Positions 36,602-46,527 of a stretch of 64,000 nt of DNA are shown here, piece after piece. Location: NCBI GenBank assembly GCA_945939115.1, contig CAMEVC010000007.1, positions 20,302 to 84,301 on the forward strand. Direction: 5' to 3'. The notes under the pieces were generated by a model, which was not told the origin of the DNA, did not search any database, and saw only the letters and a list, made by a program, of their open reading frames with translations. The DNA comes from an uncultured Eubacterium sp. GTDB taxonomy: Bacteria > Bacillota > Clostridia > Lachnospirales > Lachnospiraceae. Each line of letters opens with the position of its first letter. Position 1 is the stretch's first letter. The position numbers and the translations under genes were made by a program.

Positions 36602-39600
36602 ATGTCATTGCAATTGATACTTGGCAGTTCCGGTGCGGGTAAATCCCATCATCTGTATTCACACATAATTGAAGAATCTGTAAGACATCCGGAGCGTAAT
36701 TATATTGTTGTTGTTCCGGAACAGTATACTATGGCTATTCAGAAGCGTATGGTAAGCATGCATCCTAGAAAGGGCATACTCAATATTGACGTTGTAAGTT
36801 TTGAGAGACTCGCTTACAAGGTCTTTGAGGAAGTTGGAGAGGATAATCTTGAAATTCTGGATGACACCGGGAAGAACCTTATAATTAAGCGTGTTCTTGA
36901 GCAGAACAAGAGCAGGCTCAAGTTTTTTGGAAGCAATTTGTCGAACACGGGATTTGTTTCCGAAATGAAATCTGTTATTTCTGAGATGCTCCAGTACGAT
37001 ATCAGGCCAGAAGCAATGGATAGCGCAGCTAAACAGGCGCAGAAGGATGCAGAGGGAAGTGCTGCACTTAAATACAAGCTTGATGATATCGTTCTGGTTT
37101 ACAACGCATTTATGGAGTACATTGACAAGAACTACATTACCAAAGAGGAAATACTGGATAAGCTGTGTTGCAGAATTGAAGATTCGCGGAGAATAAGAAA
37201 CTGTGAGATTGCATTTGACGGTTTCACAGGGTTTACGCCTGTGCAGTACAAGCTGCTCACAATTCTTCTGAAGATGTGCCCGAAGATTTTTGTGACGCTC
37301 ACTATTGATATTAATGAGAAGACAAATGTGGTAGCCGGCAGGGAAGAATTATTCTACATGAGCAAGGATTGCATTGCCAGACTTCACAAAATATGTGATG
37401 AGGAGCATGTAAATGTAGATGCTCCGATATTAATAAAAGGCGTTGCGAGTGACGTTGATGGGGATATTAAGAGCGACTTAAACAATATACACTATAATAT
37501 TAATTCACGATTTAATAACTCTTCAGAGTTGCAGTTCCTTGAGCAGAATATATTCAGGAATCATGCTGTCAGATACAATAACCCAACGAAGGATATTGTA
37601 GTTTATGAAGCAGCCTCCGCAAAGGATGAGATTACATTTGCTGCGGGAGAGATTGTGAGACTGACGAGGCTTTCAGGGTACAGATACAATGAGATTGCAA
37701 TTGTGACGGCAGATATGGATGGATACGGAAAGCTTACTGCCAATATCCTTAAACAGAATGATATCCCGTTCTTCTTAGATTATAAGAGGCATGTGACAGA
37801 CAATCCCTTTATTGCGGCAATAAACGGAGCGCTTGGAATAATAGAGAAGGGGTATGATTATGAGAGTGTATTCGGTTTTCTTAAGACCGGAATGACAGGG
37901 ATTGCAAGGGAAGATATTGATTTGCTTGATAATTACTGCGTTGCGGTGGGAATACGCGGACGGAACAAATGGCATGAGGTATGGACGAAGAAGTTTCGTG
38001 GCAATGTCAACAATACAGACCTTGAGAAGCTTAATGAATTACGCAAAGTTATAACAGATATATTAGACCCTCTTGAAGAGGGCTTGAAAGCAAAGGATGC
38101 CACTGTGGCAGATATGGTCAGGGTATTATATGATTTTCTTGTGCGTCAGAATATGGAAGAGAAGGTAAGTGACCTGGGGGATAATGAGTATACAGGGGAT
38201 GAGTATGCCCAGCTTTATAAAAAGGTTATTGAAGTACTTGATAAGATGTATTTTCTGTTGGGAACACAGAAGGTCAGTGTGAAAGAATTTAATAAGATAC
38301 TGGCATCGGGATTCGAGGAAATTAAGATAGGACTTATTCCCCAGACAGGAGACTGTGTAGTTATTGGTGATATAGAGAGGACAAGGCTTGATAATATCAA
38401 GGTTATGTTCTTCGTCGGTGTTAATGACGGCAATGTGCCTAAGAAAGCCGATTCGCGGAGTGTCCTCTCGGAGACAGACAGAGAGTATCTTGAAAATGCC
38501 GGTATTACTATGTCGCCTTCTGTCAGGGAGAAGGCATTCACACAGAGATTCTATCTATACCTGATTATGACGAAAAGTTCTGAAAAGCTGTATATGTCTT
38601 ATGCTGTGAAGAACAGCGGGGGAGCGGCTTTAATACCATCCTACATTATCAGGAATTTAAAGAAAATGTTTCCTTTGTGCCGTGTCATTACCAAAGCAGA
38701 TGTGTCACAGCAGAATTCTTATGTCACAATTCCAAGGGCTGACACTACATTTGCAGAAGAATCCGTGGACAAATGTATTGCACCAAAGATTATTACTGAC
38801 CTTACGGGCGGACATCTTGTGGGAAGCGTGACCTCTTTTGAGAATTACGCAGAGTGCCAGCTCAGATATTTCTTAAGATACGGACTTGATTTAAGGGAGA
38901 GGGAGGAGTTTACATTTTCTCCGGTGAACTTCGGAGTAGTGCTTCATGCTGTTATTAAGGAAGTATGTGACGAGATTAAGAAAAATGGAGAGTCTTTCTA
39001 CCTGATTTCTGAACAGAAGCGCCGTGCAATGGTAGAAAAAAGTGTTGAGGCAATCACAGATATATATCAGAACAGTATTCTTAAGGATTCTAACCGCAAT
39101 GAATTCATGGTTAAGAGAATGGAAGACCTTGCAGACAGGACTTTATGGGCTATGGGACAGCAGCTTAAAGACGGGGATTTTGTGCCTGTTGCCTTCGAGC
39201 ACAAGTTCAGTATGGAAATCGGAGAGTCTGATAATAAGCAGATGATGAGCGGAACCATAGACCGTATTGACATGTGTGAAGACGCAGATAATGTCTATGT
39301 AAGAATAATTGATTATAAGACAGGAAAGAAGGATTTCAACCTGACAAAGACATATTATGGCATAGATATACAGCTTATGGTCTACATGGAAGCTGCCATG
39401 AAACTGGCAGCAAAGATGCGTCCGGACAAGACAATCGTGCCTGCCGGAGTATTCTATTACAATATAAGTGACCCAATAGTATCCGCGTCTAATGACACTG
39501 AGGAGGAGATTGAGGATAAGATAAAGGAAGAGCTTCGCCTTAAGGGCATGGTAAACAGTGATAAGGATATTGCTGTCAGAATGGATTCCACAGAAGGAAC

Positions 39601-39934
39601 CTCTCTTAGTATACCTGTGAGCAGAAAAGCTGATGGCAGTTTTGATTCAAGAAGGAGCCGTATTATGTCAACGGAACAGTTTACTATGCTTGGGAAATAT
39701 GTTGATATTAAGGCGGTAGATACAGCAGGAAGAATTCTTGATGGAAGCATTGAGCGTAATCCATACCGGGATGGACAGGTTTCAAGCTGTGACAGATGTC
39801 CTTACAATGCAGTCTGCGGCTTTTCAGCAGATATATCCGGCTGTGACTACAGGAGAATTAAGAAGTTCGATGATGAAGTCCTCTGGAATAATATAAGGGA
39901 AGGAGTTGACGAAAATGGAAAGAAAATGGACTGA
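36602..39934 (+). CDS. addB: AddB (ATP-dependent helicase/nuclease subunit B)
   Basis: 1110 residues. Partner of AddA in the Firmicute RecBCD equivalent, which resects double-strand breaks and loads RecA. Walker A-like GSSGAGKS at 9-16. The C-terminal nuclease has FGVVLHAV, GTIDRID and IIDYKTGKK. Four cysteines for the [4Fe-4S] pin are visible: one in YAECQLRYF and three in the C-terminal CDRCPYNAVC/GC region. Overlaps the addA start region by about 20 bases, so the subunits are coupled. Confidence 0.96.
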   Translation: MSLQLILGSSGAGKSHHLYSHIIEESVRHPERNYIVVVPEQYTMAIQKRMVSMHPRKGILNIDVVSFERLAYKVFEEVGEDNLEILDDTGKNLIIKRVLEQNKSRLKFFGSNLSNTGFVSEMKSVISEMLQYDIRPEAMDSAAKQAQKDAEGSAALKYKLDDIVLVYNAFMEYIDKNYITKEEILDKLCCRIEDSRRIRNCEIAFDGFTGFTPVQYKLLTILLKMCPKIFVTLTIDINEKTNVVAGREELFYMSKDCIARLHKICDEEHVNVDAPILIKGVASDVDGDIKSDLNNIHYNINSRFNNSSELQFLEQNIFRNHAVRYNNPTKDIVVYEAASAKDEITFAAGEIVRLTRLSGYRYNEIAIVTADMDGYGKLTANILKQNDIPFFLDYKRHVTDNPFIAAINGALGIIEKGYDYESVFGFLKTGMTGIAREDIDLLDNYCVAVGIRGRNKWHEVWTKKFRGNVNNTDLEKLNELRKVITDILDPLEEGLKAKDATVADMVRVLYDFLVRQNMEEKVSDLGDNEYTGDEYAQLYKKVIEVLDKMYFLLGTQKVSVKEFNKILASGFEEIKIGLIPQTGDCVVIGDIERTRLDNIKVMFFVGVNDGNVPKKADSRSVLSETDREYLENAGITMSPSVREKAFTQRFYLYLIMTKSSEKLYMSYAVKNSGGAALIPSYIIRNLKKMFPLCRVITKADVSQQNSYVTIPRADTTFAEESVDKCIAPKIITDLTGGHLVGSVTSFENYAECQLRYFLRYGLDLREREEFTFSPVNFGVVLHAVIKEVCDEIKKNGESFYLISEQKRRAMVEKSVEAITDIYQNSILKDSNRNEFMVKRMEDLADRTLWAMGQQLKDGDFVPVAFEHKFSMEIGESDNKQMMSGTIDRIDMCEDADNVYVRIIDYKTGKKDFNLTKTYYGIDIQLMVYMEAAMKLAAKMRPDKTIVPAGVFYYNISDPIVSASNDTEEEIEDKIKEELRLKGMVNSDKDIAVRMDSTEGTSLSIPVSRKADGSFDSRRSRIMSTEQFTMLGKYVDIKAVDTAGRILDGSIERNPYRDGQVSSCDRCPYNAVCGFSADISGCDYRRIKKFDDEVLWNNIREGVDENGKKMD

Positions 39935-42900
39935 AAGCCAGAAAAAAGCTATTGATACAAGAGAACGCAATGTCTTGGTCTCTGCTGCTGCCGGTTCAGG
40001 AAAAACAGCCGTATTGGTTGAGCGAATTATTTCCATAATCACTGACCCTGATAAGAACATAGATATAGACCGTCTGGTTGTAGTGACCTTTACTAAGGCG
40101 GCGGCCGCCCAGATGAAGGATAAGATCAGAAAAGCCCTTGATTCCATGCTTGATAAGAATCCTACAGATCTTAATCTGATAAGGCAGATTACGCTTCTTA
40201 ATAATGCGCAGATAACAACTATTGACAGCTTCTGCCTGTGGATAATAAGGAATCATTTTCCCGAGGTTAATCTTGACCCGGGTTTTAAGATAATGGATGA
40301 GGGGGAGAAGAAACTCCTTGAAAATGATGTGCTGGAGGATGTACTGGAGGAGTTCTACGCCTCGGCAGATGAGGATTTCTTTAATCTTGTGGATGCATTT
40401 GGACTGGGAAGAGATGATTCGGGAATTGTAAGCATCATAGATAAGATATACCGCTTTTCGAGGAGTAATCCCTGGGTGGAGGAGTGGTACGATGAGTGTC
40501 TGAAGGTGTACGACGATGAGACTTTCAATAACCCTGCGATAACAGAGCTTTTCCGATCAATTATTAGTTCACTTAAGGATTATCGTGACCAGTATGTCCG
40601 TCTTATTGAAATCTGCGATGAGCCGGGTGGGCCATATACATACAAAGAAGCTGTACAGAGTGATTACGCCGGGATACTTAATATGCTTGGCTCTAAGGAT
40701 TTTGATGAGCTTGGAAGAAAAGTGAAGCTGTTTAGCTTTGAAGCATTATCAAGAAAGAAAGCAGAAAATGTAGAGCCATCCAAGAAAGAGTATGTGACAG
40801 GACAGCGGGATGTTTTCAAAAAATACCTGAAAAATCTACAGGAAAAGGTATTTATTAAGGATTCCGAGGGGATGTTTAGCGATATGCAGGGAGCAGGTAT
40901 TGAGGTCAGGACAATACTAAAGGTTGCAAAAGTGTACGCAGAGCGGGTGGCAGAAGTTAAGCGAGAAAGGGGTCTTATCGATTTCAATGATATGGAACAT
41001 CTTGCTCTAACGGTTCTTGTAAAAAAAGAGAATGGAAAGCTTGTGTACACGGAGACGGCTGACAGGCTGGCGGAACGTTTTTACGAAATTCTAATTGATG
41101 AATATCAGGATTCTAACCAGCTGCAGGAGGTAATTCTTGGCGCAGTGTCAAGAAGCAGAATAGAAGGACGAAAGAACAACACATACATGGTTGGAGATGT
41201 TAAACAGAGTATTTACAAGTTTCGTCTTGCATGTCCGGAGCTGTTTATTGAGAAGTACGACAGATATCTTCCGGATGATACTGATAATGCGAAGATTGAA
41301 CTGCAGAAGAATTTCCGAAGCCGTGAAAATGTGCTGGAATGTACTAATGATGTTTTTGTCCGTGTGATGAACAGGAATTTTTCGGGGATTGAGTATAACG
41401 ATTCAGTTCGACTTAATGCCGGATTCCCTTATCCGGAGTGTGAGGGAACTTCTTTTGGTGATGCTGAGGCAGGAAGCACAGATGTAGTGCTTATTCCTAC
41501 AGATACGGATGAGGATGCAACAACAAAGGAGTTGGAGGCAGATAAGCTCGCAGAAATAATTGAAAGAGTTACAGCTTCCGGAATTAATGTCTACGACGCA
41601 GAATTAAACTGTTACCGTCCGGTTGAATACAGGGATATTGTAATACTTACAAGGTCCGTGTCGGGGTGGGCGGATACATTTGCAGATGCCCTTATGGACA
41701 GGGGCATTCCGGCTTATTCGGACTCATCAACAGGATATTTCAGTGTAAGGGAGATTCAGGTTATTCTCAGTATGCTGACTATTGTTGACAATCCTGTGCA
41801 GGAGATAAGCCTTGCAGCGGCCATGATGTCCTATTTTGGAGGATTTACTGCCAGTGAGATGGGAGAAGTGCGGGTACTTGGACGCAGATATCTTCCGGAA
41901 AAAACTCATAATAACCTGTACGAGCATCTGAAGGTGGTTGCGGGACTTGCTGAAAGTGATGGAAGCAGTCTTAAGGAATTGGAGACAGATTACGATATCA
42001 GGTCTCTTAGCGGCAAATGTGCGCTCTTTCTTGCAAAACTTTCCGAGTACAGGGATAAGAGCAGTGTTATGTCTGTGTATGATTTGTGCTGGGAGATGAT
42101 ATATGATTCAGGCTATTATGATTATGTTGGCACAATGCCTGCCGGGATAAGACGTCAGGCTAATCTTAATATACTTCTTGAAAAGGCAGGAGCATACGGT
42201 AATTCAAGTTATTCCGGATTGTTTAATTTCTTGAGATATATTGAGAGATTAAAGAAATTCGATGAGGATTTTGCAGAGGGTGCGGCAAGTCTTGAAGACG
42301 AGAACCTTGTGAGAATCATGAGCATACATAAGAGCAAGGGACTGGAATTTCCGGTTGTTATTCTTGCAGGGGCGCACAAGGGTATAAACTTTTCAGATGC
42401 CAGAGATTCTGTGCTTGTGGAACAGAATATGGGAATAGCGCCGGACTATGTTGACCTCGAAAAAAGGACTAAGACTCCTACCGTTATTAAAAGTGCTGTG
42501 GCAAGAAGGATTATCCGTGACTCTATTGCGGAAGAACAGAGACTTCTATATGTCGCCATGACGAGAGCAAGAGAAAAGCTCATAATAACCGGTGTTGTGA
42601 AGGATGCAGATAAAACTCTTGAAAAGTACAGGGCTAAGTCGCAAGAGCTTGTAATAAACGGCCGGATGTCATATGCAGAGAGTGAGAATATTAAGAATTA
42701 TCTTGATATGATAATGCCGGTGTGTCTTATGCCCGGGGAGAAACTTCACGGAAGATTTAATGTTGTTGCTGCGAACAATGCAGATGAAATCCGGACTCAG
42801 GGACAGATAACAGAGGATGTCTGCGCTCAAGATGTCACTTTTAGTGATGTGGATAAGGAAATAAAAAAGGAAAAGTTATACCCTTCTCTTGATGAACTTC

Positions 42901-43562
42901 CAGAGTATATACAGGATGAAGCTGCAGCTGGAAGAATGAAGATAACCGTATCTGAACTTAAAGCGATGCAGAGCGAATCATATTCTAAGGAAGATGCCTA
43001 TATGGATGATTATGATGATTTGAAAGACAACGCGGTGGCGCCGAGATTTATCACAGGTGAGGAAAAGAAACTCGCCTCTAATGAACGGGGAACGGCATAC
43101 CACAGAGTTATGGAATGTCTTGATTATTCGAGAAGCATTAATATTGACGGGGTGAAACAGGATATCCAGCAGATGCTTGATACAGGAAGGATGACAAGAA
43201 TTCAGGTGGAGAGTATCAACCCTTACGATATTAATACATTCGTCCAGTCTGAAATAGGGCAGAGAGTAAGTAAAGCTGAACGAAGCGGAAAGGCTAAACG
43301 GGAACAGCCTTTTGTTTTCGAGTGTGACGGACAGCTCGTTCAGGGCGTTATTGACTTGTATATTGAAGAAGAGGACGGGATTGTAATAGTGGATTATAAG
43401 ACGGACAGAATAAGGCGGGATAAGTCGGGGGAAGATGAGCTTGTGAAGCGTTACGCCATTCAGCTTGATTACTACGCTAAGGCATTGGAACAGCTTACCG
43501 GAAAAAAGGTTAAAGAGAAGGTCATATATTCATTCGCGCTGGGAAAGGGAATTGTATGTTAA
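39915..43562 (+). CDS. addA: AddA (ATP-dependent helicase/nuclease subunit A)
   Basis: 1215 residues from ATG 39915, nine bases after AGGAG; an upstream in-frame TTG at 39906 is too close to that site. UvrD-type helicase with Walker A SAAAGSGKTAVL (about 20-31), motif II LIDEYQDSNQ, motif VI AMTRAREKL, and a C-terminal RecB-like nuclease (AYHRVMECLD, VDYKTDRI). Overlaps addB. Together they process DNA ends and also degrade phage DNA. Confidence 0.97.
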   Translation: MERKWTESQKKAIDTRERNVLVSAAAGSGKTAVLVERIISIITDPDKNIDIDRLVVVTFTKAAAAQMKDKIRKALDSMLDKNPTDLNLIRQITLLNNAQITTIDSFCLWIIRNHFPEVNLDPGFKIMDEGEKKLLENDVLEDVLEEFYASADEDFFNLVDAFGLGRDDSGIVSIIDKIYRFSRSNPWVEEWYDECLKVYDDETFNNPAITELFRSIISSLKDYRDQYVRLIEICDEPGGPYTYKEAVQSDYAGILNMLGSKDFDELGRKVKLFSFEALSRKKAENVEPSKKEYVTGQRDVFKKYLKNLQEKVFIKDSEGMFSDMQGAGIEVRTILKVAKVYAERVAEVKRERGLIDFNDMEHLALTVLVKKENGKLVYTETADRLAERFYEILIDEYQDSNQLQEVILGAVSRSRIEGRKNNTYMVGDVKQSIYKFRLACPELFIEKYDRYLPDDTDNAKIELQKNFRSRENVLECTNDVFVRVMNRNFSGIEYNDSVRLNAGFPYPECEGTSFGDAEAGSTDVVLIPTDTDEDATTKELEADKLAEIIERVTASGINVYDAELNCYRPVEYRDIVILTRSVSGWADTFADALMDRGIPAYSDSSTGYFSVREIQVILSMLTIVDNPVQEISLAAAMMSYFGGFTASEMGEVRVLGRRYLPEKTHNNLYEHLKVVAGLAESDGSSLKELETDYDIRSLSGKCALFLAKLSEYRDKSSVMSVYDLCWEMIYDSGYYDYVGTMPAGIRRQANLNILLEKAGAYGNSSYSGLFNFLRYIERLKKFDEDFAEGAASLEDENLVRIMSIHKSKGLEFPVVILAGAHKGINFSDARDSVLVEQNMGIAPDYVDLEKRTKTPTVIKSAVARRIIRDSIAEEQRLLYVAMTRAREKLIITGVVKDADKTLEKYRAKSQELVINGRMSYAESENIKNYLDMIMPVCLMPGEKLHGRFNVVAANNADEIRTQGQITEDVCAQDVTFSDVDKEIKKEKLYPSLDELPEYIQDEAAAGRMKITVSELKAMQSESYSKEDAYMDDYDDLKDNAVAPRFITGEEKKLASNERGTAYHRVMECLDYSRSINIDGVKQDIQQMLDTGRMTRIQVESINPYDINTFVQSEIGQRVSKAERSGKAKREQPFVFECDGQLVQGVIDLYIEEEDGIVIVDYKTDRIRRDKSGEDELVKRYAIQLDYYAKALEQLTGKKVKEKVIYSFALGKGIVC

Positions 43563-43622
43563 GTTAAAATATTCAACAATTAATTGTTCTCGCTAAAGTA
43601 CATAGTTTTAGCATGTGTAATA

Positions 43623-43651
43623 TTGACGAAAATAGTCGGAAATGGTAGAAT
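43623..43651 (+). promoter_or_regulatory. Promoter upstream of loaP and the polysaccharide locus
   Basis: TTGACG (43623-43628), 17-base spacer, TAGAAT (43646-43651). Predicted start near 43658 gives a 160-base leader before loaP. Confidence 0.75.
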
Positions 43652-43657
43652 AGCAGA

Positions 43658-43818
43658 AAAACTTGTCAGGATGAATCGTTGCTTTGTCACGTTCATCCTT
43701 TTAGTGGTTATATGTGATAGTGAATCTGCGAATTGCATTAATTCGCAGAATGGCGGAGCATGCCCTTTTTTGACAAGTATTTAAGGGTATATGTCTTTTA
43801 TAAGAAAGGAAAAGAATT
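43658..43818 (+). promoter_or_regulatory. Structured leader of loaP
   Basis: Two strong hairpins: AGGATGAA (43668-43675) with TTCATCCT (43692-43699) followed by TTT, and TCTGCGAATT (43725-43734) with AATTCGCAGA (43740-43749), 10 perfect pairs with a 5-base loop. A run of six Ts follows near 43767. LoaP proteins recognise an RNA hairpin near their target operons, so one of these could be the contact site or an attenuator. Confidence 0.5.
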
Positions 43819-44331
43819 ATGTGGTATGCAGTTCAGGTAGAAACCGGAAAAGAAGATATTATAAAAGACTATTGCGTCAATTTAATTAGTAAAGAAACTT
43901 ACAAGGATATATTTATTCTCAGGTTCAACAGGGCTAAGAAATATTATGGGAAATGGCATAAGGAAAGCAAGGTTATGTTCCCGGGGTATATGTTTATAGA
44001 TTCGGACACACCTGCGGATGTCTACGAAGAACTTAAGAATGTGCCGGAATTAACGAGGGTGCTTGGAAGAGATGTGGACGAATTCGTTCCTATTGAGAAG
44101 AATAAAGAAATCCTTTTCTCAAGTATGGTAAATGATAATCACGAAATCGATATATCCCACGGATTAATAGAGGGCGACAGAATTATTATCACAGATGGTC
44201 CACTAGAGGGCAAAGAAGCAATGATTTGCAAGATAAACAGGCATAAACGTACAGCGGTGCTGGATGTGGAAATGTTTGGCTCCAATGTTGGCGTGACTGT
44301 AGGATTGGAAATTGTTGAAAAGAGACAGTAA
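43819..44331 (+). CDS. loaP: LoaP-type NusG paralog, processive antiterminator
   Basis: 170 residues. N-terminal NGN domain starts MWYAVQVETGKED and includes FPGYMFIDSD (about 55-64), the RNA-polymerase-binding face; a KOW domain follows at about 118-165 (EGDRIIITDGPLEGKEA). Firmicute LoaP proteins bind a leader hairpin and let RNA polymerase read through terminators in long biosynthetic operons. Its place as first gene before a 17-kb polysaccharide locus fits exactly. Housekeeping nusG normally sits by secE and rplK, which are absent here. Confidence 0.85.
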   Translation: MWYAVQVETGKEDIIKDYCVNLISKETYKDIFILRFNRAKKYYGKWHKESKVMFPGYMFIDSDTPADVYEELKNVPELTRVLGRDVDEFVPIEKNKEILFSSMVNDNHEIDISHGLIEGDRIIITDGPLEGKEAMICKINRHKRTAVLDVEMFGSNVGVTVGLEIVEKRQ

Positions 44332-44667
44332 GCCGGTTGTGAGGATGAGCTTCGGAAGCATTAGATTATTTATGATAAGTTTGTCGTCAAGGGAAAAGTT
44401 CAGATCGAATATATACATTGGTTTACCATTCTTCCCACCCTACCTTATATGTACTATTTCTCATAACTTTAACCAAACCCCTCCCTGAAAGATTAGGTTT
44501 AAGTAGGAAGTTTAAAAGGGGAGTAAGGATAAGGGTAAAGGACACTGGGTGAATGGGGTAGGAGAAGAAAAGTAGAGTGGGCCAGAAGCCTAGGATGGAA
44601 GAAAAGAAGAATGCCAGAGATGGGCAGAGAAGATAAAAAGAAGTAACGAGGAACGAGGGATGAAAGA
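44332..44667 (+). other. Leader between loaP and glmS, with a purine-rich tract
   Basis: No gene seen. A small hairpin GCTT-CGG-AAGC lies at 44349-44359. From about 44485 to 44667 the plus strand is almost entirely A and G with few C or T, ending in the glmS ribosome site. Two short stems in this tract (near 44580 and 44610) are weak. No clear new promoter, so glmS and the genes after it may be read from the loaP promoter. Confidence 0.6.
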
Positions 44668-46518
44668 ATGTGCGGAATAGTAGGATTTACAGGTAAACAA
44701 CAAGCTGCTCCGATCCTTTTGGAAGGCTTGTCCAAACTTGAATATCGAGGCTATGACTCTGCCGGTCTTGCAGTAAGAGATGGTGAGAATCTGGCCGAAG
44801 TCGTAAAAGCAAAGGGAAGACTCAGCAACCTCTCTGAAAAGATTGATGGAGGGAACGCTCTTAAAGGTACTTGTGGAATCGGTCATACTCGTTGGGCTAC
44901 GCATGGTGAGCCTAGCATCAAAAATGCACATCCACACGTCTCTGGAAACTGTACCGGCTCTGGTTCAGGAGAAGTGGAGTCTGAGGTAGTTGGTGTTCAT
45001 AACGGCATCATCGAAAACTACCAGGAATTAAAAGATAAGCTGTCCAGACATGGTTATATATTTTACAGCGATACAGATACAGAGGTCGCTGTTAAGTTAG
45101 TAGATTACTACTTTAAAAAATACAAAATGGGTCCGGTTGATGCCATTGCAAAGGCGATGGTACGCATCAGAGGTTCCTATGCTCTTGAGCTGATGTTCAA
45201 AGATTATCCTGGTGAGATTTGGGTAGCAAGAAAAGACAGCCCAATGATTATAGGAATTGCAGATGGCGAGGCTTATGTGGCTTCTGATGTACCTGCCATT
45301 CTGAAACACACTCGTTCTGTTTACTACATTGGTAATTTGGAATTTGCCAAGCTTACTCCAGGTGAGGCTCATTTCTATAACCTGGATGGTTATGAGGTTC
45401 AGAAAGAGGCTGTGGAGATTAAATGGGATGCTGAAGCGGCTGAGAAAGCTGGCTATGAGCATTTCATGATTAAAGAGATTCATGAGCAGCCTAAGGCTGT
45501 AGAAGATACGCTTCACTCCATCGTCAAGGATGGAAAGATTGAGATTGGTTTGAGCGACGAGGAGATTCAGGCAATTACGCAAATCTACATTGTAGCTTGT
45601 GGCTCAGCTTGGCATGTTGGTATGCAGGCTCAATATGTGATTGAAGAATTAGCCGATGTGCCGGTCAGAGTAGAACTGGCATCGGAGTTCAGATATAGGA
45701 AGATGTCTCTTCTTCCTTCCTCTCTTGTTATTCTCATCTCACAATCAGGAGAAACAGCTGACACCTTAGCTGCTTTGAGACTGGCAAAAGAGAAAGGTAT
45801 AAAGACTCTTGCCGTGGTGAATGTGGTCGGATCAAGCATCGCAAGAGAAGCAGATACTGTTCTCTATACACTGGCTGGACCAGAAATCTCGGTAGCTACT
45901 ACTAAGGCTTATAGTGCCCAGCTTATCGCGATGGATTGTCTGGCTGTGAAGTTTGCTCAGGTAAGAAGAGGTTTGGAGACAGAAAAGTATATTGAGGAGT
46001 TAAGCTCCATACCAAAGAAGATAGAAAAGATTTTAGAAGAAAAAGAAAGAATACAGTGGTTCGCATCCAAGGTGGCGAATAAGAAAGATATTTTCTTCAT
46101 TGGTCGAGGAATCGACTACGCTGTTGGGCTGGAAGGTTCTTTGAAGTTAAAGGAAGTTTCCTATATCCACTCCGAAGCTTATGCAGCCGGAGAGTTGAAG
46201 CATGGAACCATATCCCTGATAGAAGATGGAACGTTAGTGATTGGAGTTCTGACACAGGGAGACTTGTATGAAAAGACGGTTTCCAACATGGTGGAATGCA
46301 AGAGCCGTGGTGCCTATCTGATGGGGCTTACAACATACGGCAAATACGAGACAGAAGATCAGTGTGACTTCACCGTTTATATACCAAAGGCTGATGAGCA
46401 CTTTGTCGGAAGTCTGGCGGTTATTCCGTTACAACTGCTTGGATATTACGTTTCCTGCGCTAAGGGCTTGGATGTGGATAAGCCTAGAAACCTGGCAAAG
46501 AGTGTAACGGTGGAATAG
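44668..46518 (+). CDS. glmS: Glutamine-fructose-6-phosphate aminotransferase
   Basis: Makes glucosamine-6-phosphate, the first step to UDP-GlcNAc. 616 residues. Cys2 (MCGIVGFTG) is the glutaminase nucleophile after Met removal; LEYRGYDSAG and the isomerase SIS domains (about 290-430 and 460-590) are intact, ending in DKPRNLAKSVTVE. It begins glmS-acyltransferase-glmM inside the locus, a dedicated amino-sugar supply. No glmS ribozyme is visible in the upstream region. A broken second copy lies at 62704-63488. Confidence 0.96.
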   Translation: MCGIVGFTGKQQAAPILLEGLSKLEYRGYDSAGLAVRDGENLAEVVKAKGRLSNLSEKIDGGNALKGTCGIGHTRWATHGEPSIKNAHPHVSGNCTGSGSGEVESEVVGVHNGIIENYQELKDKLSRHGYIFYSDTDTEVAVKLVDYYFKKYKMGPVDAIAKAMVRIRGSYALELMFKDYPGEIWVARKDSPMIIGIADGEAYVASDVPAILKHTRSVYYIGNLEFAKLTPGEAHFYNLDGYEVQKEAVEIKWDAEAAEKAGYEHFMIKEIHEQPKAVEDTLHSIVKDGKIEIGLSDEEIQAITQIYIVACGSAWHVGMQAQYVIEELADVPVRVELASEFRYRKMSLLPSSLVILISQSGETADTLAALRLAKEKGIKTLAVVNVVGSSIAREADTVLYTLAGPEISVATTKAYSAQLIAMDCLAVKFAQVRRGLETEKYIEELSSIPKKIEKILEEKERIQWFASKVANKKDIFFIGRGIDYAVGLEGSLKLKEVSYIHSEAYAAGELKHGTISLIEDGTLVIGVLTQGDLYEKTVSNMVECKSRGAYLMGLTTYGKYETEDQCDFTVYIPKADEHFVGSLAVIPLQLLGYYVSCAKGLDVDKPRNLAKSVTVE

Positions 46519-46527
46519 GAGAAGAAC

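Noticed and set aside
44332..44667. glmS ribozyme/riboswitch upstream of glmS
   Set aside because: The conserved core sequence and pseudoknot pattern of the glmS ribozyme could not be found; the region is instead purine-rich.
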